Source: an uncultured Pseudomonadota bacterium (GTDB taxonomy: Bacteria > Pseudomonadota > Gammaproteobacteria > Steroidobacterales > Steroidobacteraceae). Taken from it: DNA of 40,870 bases. Of the stretch, positions 37,720 through 40,870 are shown one piece after another. The notes under the pieces were generated by a model. The model searched no databases and was not told the DNA's origin. It worked only from the letters and a program-made list of their open reading frames with translations. The stretch is taken from contig CAIOZU010000001.1 in assembly GCA_903862885.1 (NCBI GenBank), forward strand, positions 1 to 40,870. The letters are read 5' to 3'. Both the position numbers and the translations under genes were made by a program. Position 1 is the first letter of the stretch. Each line of letters opens with the position of its first letter.

Positions 37720-38619
37720 TTAAGGGTGCTCCGCGATGTCGGCTAAGAGTGCATCGATCAGCGGCTCGAGATCAAAGGCGTCGTCAGGGCGCACGACTCG
37801 CGCCAGATGGATGCGTCCAGCGAGCGTGCCACACAGCGCCAGATGCTGGGTTTTTAAAGCAAGCTCCGTCATGAAGCGAATGCGATAGCTTTGGTTGGCG
37901 AGTGGCGTGAAGCGGTTCATGCCATAAATGGCTTCGATGCGCGGCACCTCGGCGCGGCGGCGCTCTAAGGTGTACACCCACCGTACCGGCAGGGCCCGTC
38001 GGGGGCCTGGGTGCACGATGGGGACGTTAAAGCGCTCGGTGTGAGGACGAATGCGTCGTAAGGCGCTACTGTCCCACTGCAGTTTATCGAGCACATCTTT
38101 CCAGAGCTTCAGACGAGGCGCCCCCGGCACCACCTCGCAGGCGGCATTGATCGGTACCACATCATCGGCGATGGCCTCGTAGCCGCGTTGCATGAAGCCT
38201 GCAGCGAGGGTTGATTTGCCGACACCGGATTGGCCCACACACACCAGGCACTGATCGCCAATACGAATGGCGTTGCCATGCAATACCAAGTGCCCGCGCT
38301 GAAACAGTAGGACCCCGATGGGCGAGGCGAGTAAAAACACACGCAGACTGTCCTCATCGATGCCGGCTGCTGGATCGATCACGATCTCACGACCCTCACG
38401 GATCAGAAAGTGCGCCACGGAGGGCACATGCAGCCACAGGCTTGTGGCATTCACCCACAGAAAAGGACCAATGGGCTGCCCATCGGGGAGCCCGTCGCGA
38501 TCGATCGCGCCGTAGCGGATGACGATGGCAGGTAGGGTGGTGTCGTGCTCGGTGGCCGGGGCGAGCTCCGGTAACAGCAAATCACTGTGAATCAGCAGGT
38601 TATAAGCGCAATACGCCAT
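37720..38619 (-). CDS. Lasso-peptide kinase 2 (HPr kinase-like)
   Basis: A 299-residue paralogue of kinase 1. Walker A GQSGVGKST at 129-137, LHGNAI at 113-118 and ADDVVPIN with D152-D153 align residue for residue with kinase 1, as does the run GFMQRGY between them. The N-terminus (YCAYNLLIHSDLLLPEL) also matches kinase 1 (YDLVIQSELNLPEL). It heads the leftward operon kinase 2-sulfotransferase-ATP-grasp and diverges from cyclase 2. Expected to phosphorylate a precursor hydroxyl, most likely the C-terminal Ser; having two kinases suggests different substrates. Confidence 0.9.
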   Translation of the reverse strand: MAYCAYNLLIHSDLLLPELAPATEHDTTLPAIVIRYGAIDRDGLPDGQPIGPFLWVNATSLWLHVPSVAHFLIREGREIVIDPAAGIDEDSLRVFLLASPIGVLLFQRGHLVLHGNAIRIGDQCLVCVGQSGVGKSTLAAGFMQRGYEAIADDVVPINAACEVVPGAPRLKLWKDVLDKLQWDSSALRRIRPHTERFNVPIVHPGPRRALPVRWVYTLERRRAEVPRIEAIYGMNRFTPLANQSYRIRFMTELALKTQHLALCGTLAGRIHLARVVRPDDAFDLEPLIDALLADIAEHP

Positions 38620-38807
38620 GGGGTTCGTTCAATCTATCCGCAATGAAGCCCATCCGTCCGCCCCGTCTCCGATCGATCGCATCGGCGGTGTCTTAGGCGG
38701 CATCTGGATCGTCGAGTGCTCACGTGTAAAAGCATAGCGTAATCAAAGCGTCGTCTGCTTTCAATTGATGGTTGTGCGTCTCAGCCATCTCTTTTACAGT
38801 GCTTTTC
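38620..38807. promoter_or_regulatory. Divergent control region between kinase 2 and cyclase 2
   Basis: This gap of about 190 bp must contain promoters for the kinase 2 operon and for cyclase 2. The AT-richer stretch 38720-38800 is the most likely location; no clear consensus pair is seen. Confidence 0.4.
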
Positions 38808-40565
38808 ATGACGCACTCACAGATGACGGATAGTCTCTCGGTCGATATGGTAGGGCAGATCCATAATCTGGACGCCGTGCGTGGCCAGTTAGCGGTCGCT
38901 GAGACGGATGTGGCATCGGTGTTGCACCATGCCTGGCGACGGTGGGGTGTGCGGATGGCCGAGCACCTGATCGGTGTATTCGCCTTGGTCATCAAAGACG
39001 AGTCACAAAAGCTGACTTATCTCGCGCGCGATGCCTTGGGGGTGAAGCCGCTTTTTTATCGTATCGATCAGGGTGCGCTCTGCTATGGCTGGAGCGTGCC
39101 TGAGTTGGTGAGCCGAAGCAGCGCCCAGCCACTGACCAAAGACATTGATTGGGCGGCCGCTTATCTGCTGGGACTGTCCTTTAGCCAAACCGACACCGCT
39201 TACCGAGAAATAAAAAAATTGCCCGCGGGTCACTGGATGACCCTTGATGCGAGGGGGCAAGCGGTGATCTCTCGATACCACCACTGGCAGGACAATCCAC
39301 CGATGGCCAGTCGACGCGATCCGCGCTGGGTCGAGGCCTATCGCGAGGTCTTAGAGGAGTCCATTCGTTGTCGGATCGACCCCGATGCGCCGATCGGCAC
39401 CGAAAACAGTGGCGGCATTGACTCCGCCACCATCACCGCCTACCTCGCGCGCTTGCTCGGTGAACCCGGAGACCGATTGCATAGTTTTGGCTTTGCATTT
39501 GCAGAACAAGAGCCCGCTTACATTTTAGAGACCAGTCAGGCGTCGAATATATGCCATAACTATCTCATCACGGGTCGTCAGCAGGCGGTACACACCGCGG
39601 CCGCGCGCGGTCTGGCGGCCTTTGGGTATCCGGTGGAGCACGGTAATTCGATTAGCCATACGTTATTTTATGAGGAGTGCCAACGGCGCGGGATCCGTTC
39701 GCTGCATTCAGGCTTTGGTGGCGATGAAATCGTCACCAACCAAGGCCATCATCTGCGCTTTGAGTTGTTAGACCAACAGCAGTACGCGGGTCTTTGGAAC
39801 ATCTTACCGGGGAATCTCCTCACGCGTGCCCTGCGCCTGATCAAGGCGGTCGCCTTCCAGCCGCCCCGACCCGCCTATAACCGCTCGTTTTTTAGGGCGT
39901 GGAATCAGCGCTGGCCACATCAGTTGCTGCGACCGGAGGTAGTGCAGCGCCTGCAACTCTATGAGCGCTATATGGAGACGGCGATTTTTGATGCGCCTTT
40001 TAGGCGCATCAATGACTGGGTCTTGCAGTACCACTTGCAGCGTATGCAAATCGCTGCTCGCTTAGAGAGTTGCACGGTGGTCGCGGCGAGTTATGGTATT
40101 GATTATCGTTGGCCGCTCTTCGATGCACGGCTGATTCAGCAATACCTGTCGACGCCAGGTATTGAGAAGGTTGGCCCAAACGGCATGGGTCGTTACCTGC
40201 ATCGGCGCGCCATTGACGGCGTCGTGCCTCATCGGGTGGCGTGGAAGCCGAGCAAAGACATGGGCTATGCGCAATTGATCACACGAGCGAATGCCGAGGG
40301 GGTCGCTCGATTGGCTGAATCGGTGCAGTCGCTTGAGGAGGGGCTACACCCTGACTTAGAGGCCTTGGTGGATCATGATAAATTCAAACAACAACGGGCC
40401 AAAGCCAAACAAGGCGCCGTGGACGATGCCTTTGGTTTTGCGTTTATAAAATCAAGCAGTGCGCTTTTGACGCTTAACGCGTGGTGGCTCAGCGAGAGCG
40501 GGGCAGTGGGTGGCCGCTGGGTAAGGGGAGTGCTTAGCTTGAACACCAAAGGGAATTGCACCTGA
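38808..40565 (+). CDS. Lasso cyclase 2 (asparagine-synthetase-like C protein)
   Basis: 585 residues from the ATG at 38808; in-frame ATGs at 38772 and 38823 are alternatives. Domain order equals cyclase 1: glutaminase-like N-domain (VGQIHNLDAV, LARDALGVKPLFY) without a catalytic Cys2, then the synthetase domain with SGGIDS at 201-206. It forms the macrolactam between residue 1 and the ring Glu. The last residues (LSLNTKGNCT) are read from DNA that is, on the other strand, the decayed second copy of the A4 core repeat, so its 3' end may have been reshaped by that duplication. Convergent with precursor A4. Confidence 0.92.
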   Translation: MTHSQMTDSLSVDMVGQIHNLDAVRGQLAVAETDVASVLHHAWRRWGVRMAEHLIGVFALVIKDESQKLTYLARDALGVKPLFYRIDQGALCYGWSVPELVSRSSAQPLTKDIDWAAAYLLGLSFSQTDTAYREIKKLPAGHWMTLDARGQAVISRYHHWQDNPPMASRRDPRWVEAYREVLEESIRCRIDPDAPIGTENSGGIDSATITAYLARLLGEPGDRLHSFGFAFAEQEPAYILETSQASNICHNYLITGRQQAVHTAAARGLAAFGYPVEHGNSISHTLFYEECQRRGIRSLHSGFGGDEIVTNQGHHLRFELLDQQQYAGLWNILPGNLLTRALRLIKAVAFQPPRPAYNRSFFRAWNQRWPHQLLRPEVVQRLQLYERYMETAIFDAPFRRINDWVLQYHLQRMQIAARLESCTVVAASYGIDYRWPLFDARLIQQYLSTPGIEKVGPNGMGRYLHRRAIDGVVPHRVAWKPSKDMGYAQLITRANAEGVARLAESVQSLEEGLHPDLEALVDHDKFKQQRAKAKQGAVDDAFGFAFIKSSSALLTLNAWWLSESGAVGGRWVRGVLSLNTKGNCT

Positions 40566-40722
40566 AGTGGATTCGGATGCAAAGGACGCCTTACCTGCTG
40601 TACCGAGCGTAACCGGCAGGGGGTTAGCTGAGGCCATACTGAATTCCACCTGAAGTGGATTCGTTTGCATAGGGCACCTTTATACTTGCTGTACCGAGCG
40701 TAACCGGCAGGGGGGTTAGCTG
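40534..40722. repeat. Tandem duplication of the A4 core-coding segment (about 91 bp x 2)
   Basis: Leftward reading: copy 1 (40722-40624) encodes PLPVTLGTA and the A4 core through its stop; copy 2 (40630-40534) repeats it as NPLPVTLGTA then GKASFASESTSGAIPFGVQ. Copy 2 has one C fewer in the poly-C run, three bases fewer in the core and extra bases before the original stop, so it is out of frame with A4. Its own frame (ATG at 40670) lacks the Tyr-x-x-Pro leader. Confidence 0.9.
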
Positions 40723-40827
40723 TGGCGCTTGGTACGGCGTCTTCATCCAACGGGTTGTCGCGCCGGTGATGGCGGGTGCGGCCTCTAAGGTTGCCGAATC
40801 GCGACGAGTGCTCAGCATCATGTTCAT
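40624..40827 (-). CDS. Lasso-type precursor peptide A4
   Basis: Up to 67 residues; ATGs at codons 1, 3, 4 and 28 are possible, with AGAGG about 12 bases before the first. The leader has Y32-Q-A-P35-Q-L37. T46 at -2 and cleavage after A47 give the 20-residue core SIKVPYANESTSGGIQYGLS, with Ser1-Glu9 able to close a 9-residue ring and Ser at the C-terminus. If T43 were the -2 residue, the core would start with Gly but have no acid at 7-9, so T46 is favoured; the Tyr-to-Thr distance is then one residue longer than in A1-A3. It converges on cyclase 2. Confidence 0.75.
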   Translation of the reverse strand: MNMMLSTRRDSATLEAAPAITGATTRWMKTPYQAPQLTPLPVTLGTASIKVPYANESTSGGIQYGLS

Positions 40828-40870
40828 TGGCTTTATTGGCCTCTGTCTCTACCGGAGTGGCAAAAAAAGA

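Noticed and set aside
40452-40670. 72-codon frame starting at 40670 as a fifth precursor
   Set aside because: It includes the second core but lacks the Tyr-x-x-Pro leader and runs on into antisense of cyclase 2; better explained as a decayed tandem copy.
40624-40734. A4 core starting at the Gly of VTLG
   Set aside because: That register puts no Asp or Glu at core positions 7-9; the Thr three residues later gives Ser1-Glu9.

Overview
The window looks like a moderately GC-rich gammaproteobacterial chromosome, judging by family content: two-domain KatG, a single-chain iron-sulfur L-serine dehydratase, PEP carboxylase, a DUF4404 protein and a LOG-family protein. This assignment is inference from gene families, not from a marker gene. 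I see no rRNA, tRNA or CRISPR array.

The left two thirds (1-24.5 kb) is mostly ordinary chromosome. It holds a DUF4397 lipoprotein, katG, a P-type ATPase, and a cupin-APC permease-MFS set. A SYLF/YSC84 protein follows, then a nitroreductase-DMT exporter pair, PEP carboxylase convergent with serine dehydratase, and a tightly packed LOG-DUF4404-GNAT-polysaccharide deacetylase run. A hydantoinase/oxoprolinase-type enzyme and a second DMT exporter close this part. A scar at about 20.6-21.2 kb carries the 3' end of an IS3-family transposase and a 12-nt tandem repeat.

The right third (24.5-40.87 kb) is a composite lasso-peptide locus. A leftward operon encodes the leader-binding PqqD-like B1, the transglutaminase-like protease B2, a peptide-exporting ABC protein and a PF14907 nucleotidyltransferase. 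Diverging from it is a lasso-type HPr-kinase-like enzyme, followed by a Cys-rich precursor (29560-29697, too short to be called by usual gene-length cut-offs) and an asparagine-synthetase-like cyclase. A second set follows. It has a near-exact duplicated precursor (33702-33854 and 34929-35105, the second behind a near-consensus sigma-70 promoter), a frameshifted Asp/Asn beta-hydroxylase relic, and a kinase 2-sulfotransferase-ATP-grasp operon. It ends with a second cyclase and a fourth precursor whose core region is tandemly duplicated.

The four precursor ORFs share a leader with Tyr-x-x-Pro-x-Leu/Val and a Thr at -2 of the inferred cleavage site. Each places Ser at core position 1 and Glu at position 8 or 9, and each ends in Ser. 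Only one B1/B2/D set is visible, so one maturation and export set may serve two cyclases, two kinases and several cores; a second set beyond the right edge cannot be excluded. Phosphorylation of the C-terminal Ser is the likeliest kinase role by analogy with paeninodin. The sulfotransferase, ATP-grasp protein and nucleotidyltransferase are candidates for further tailoring.
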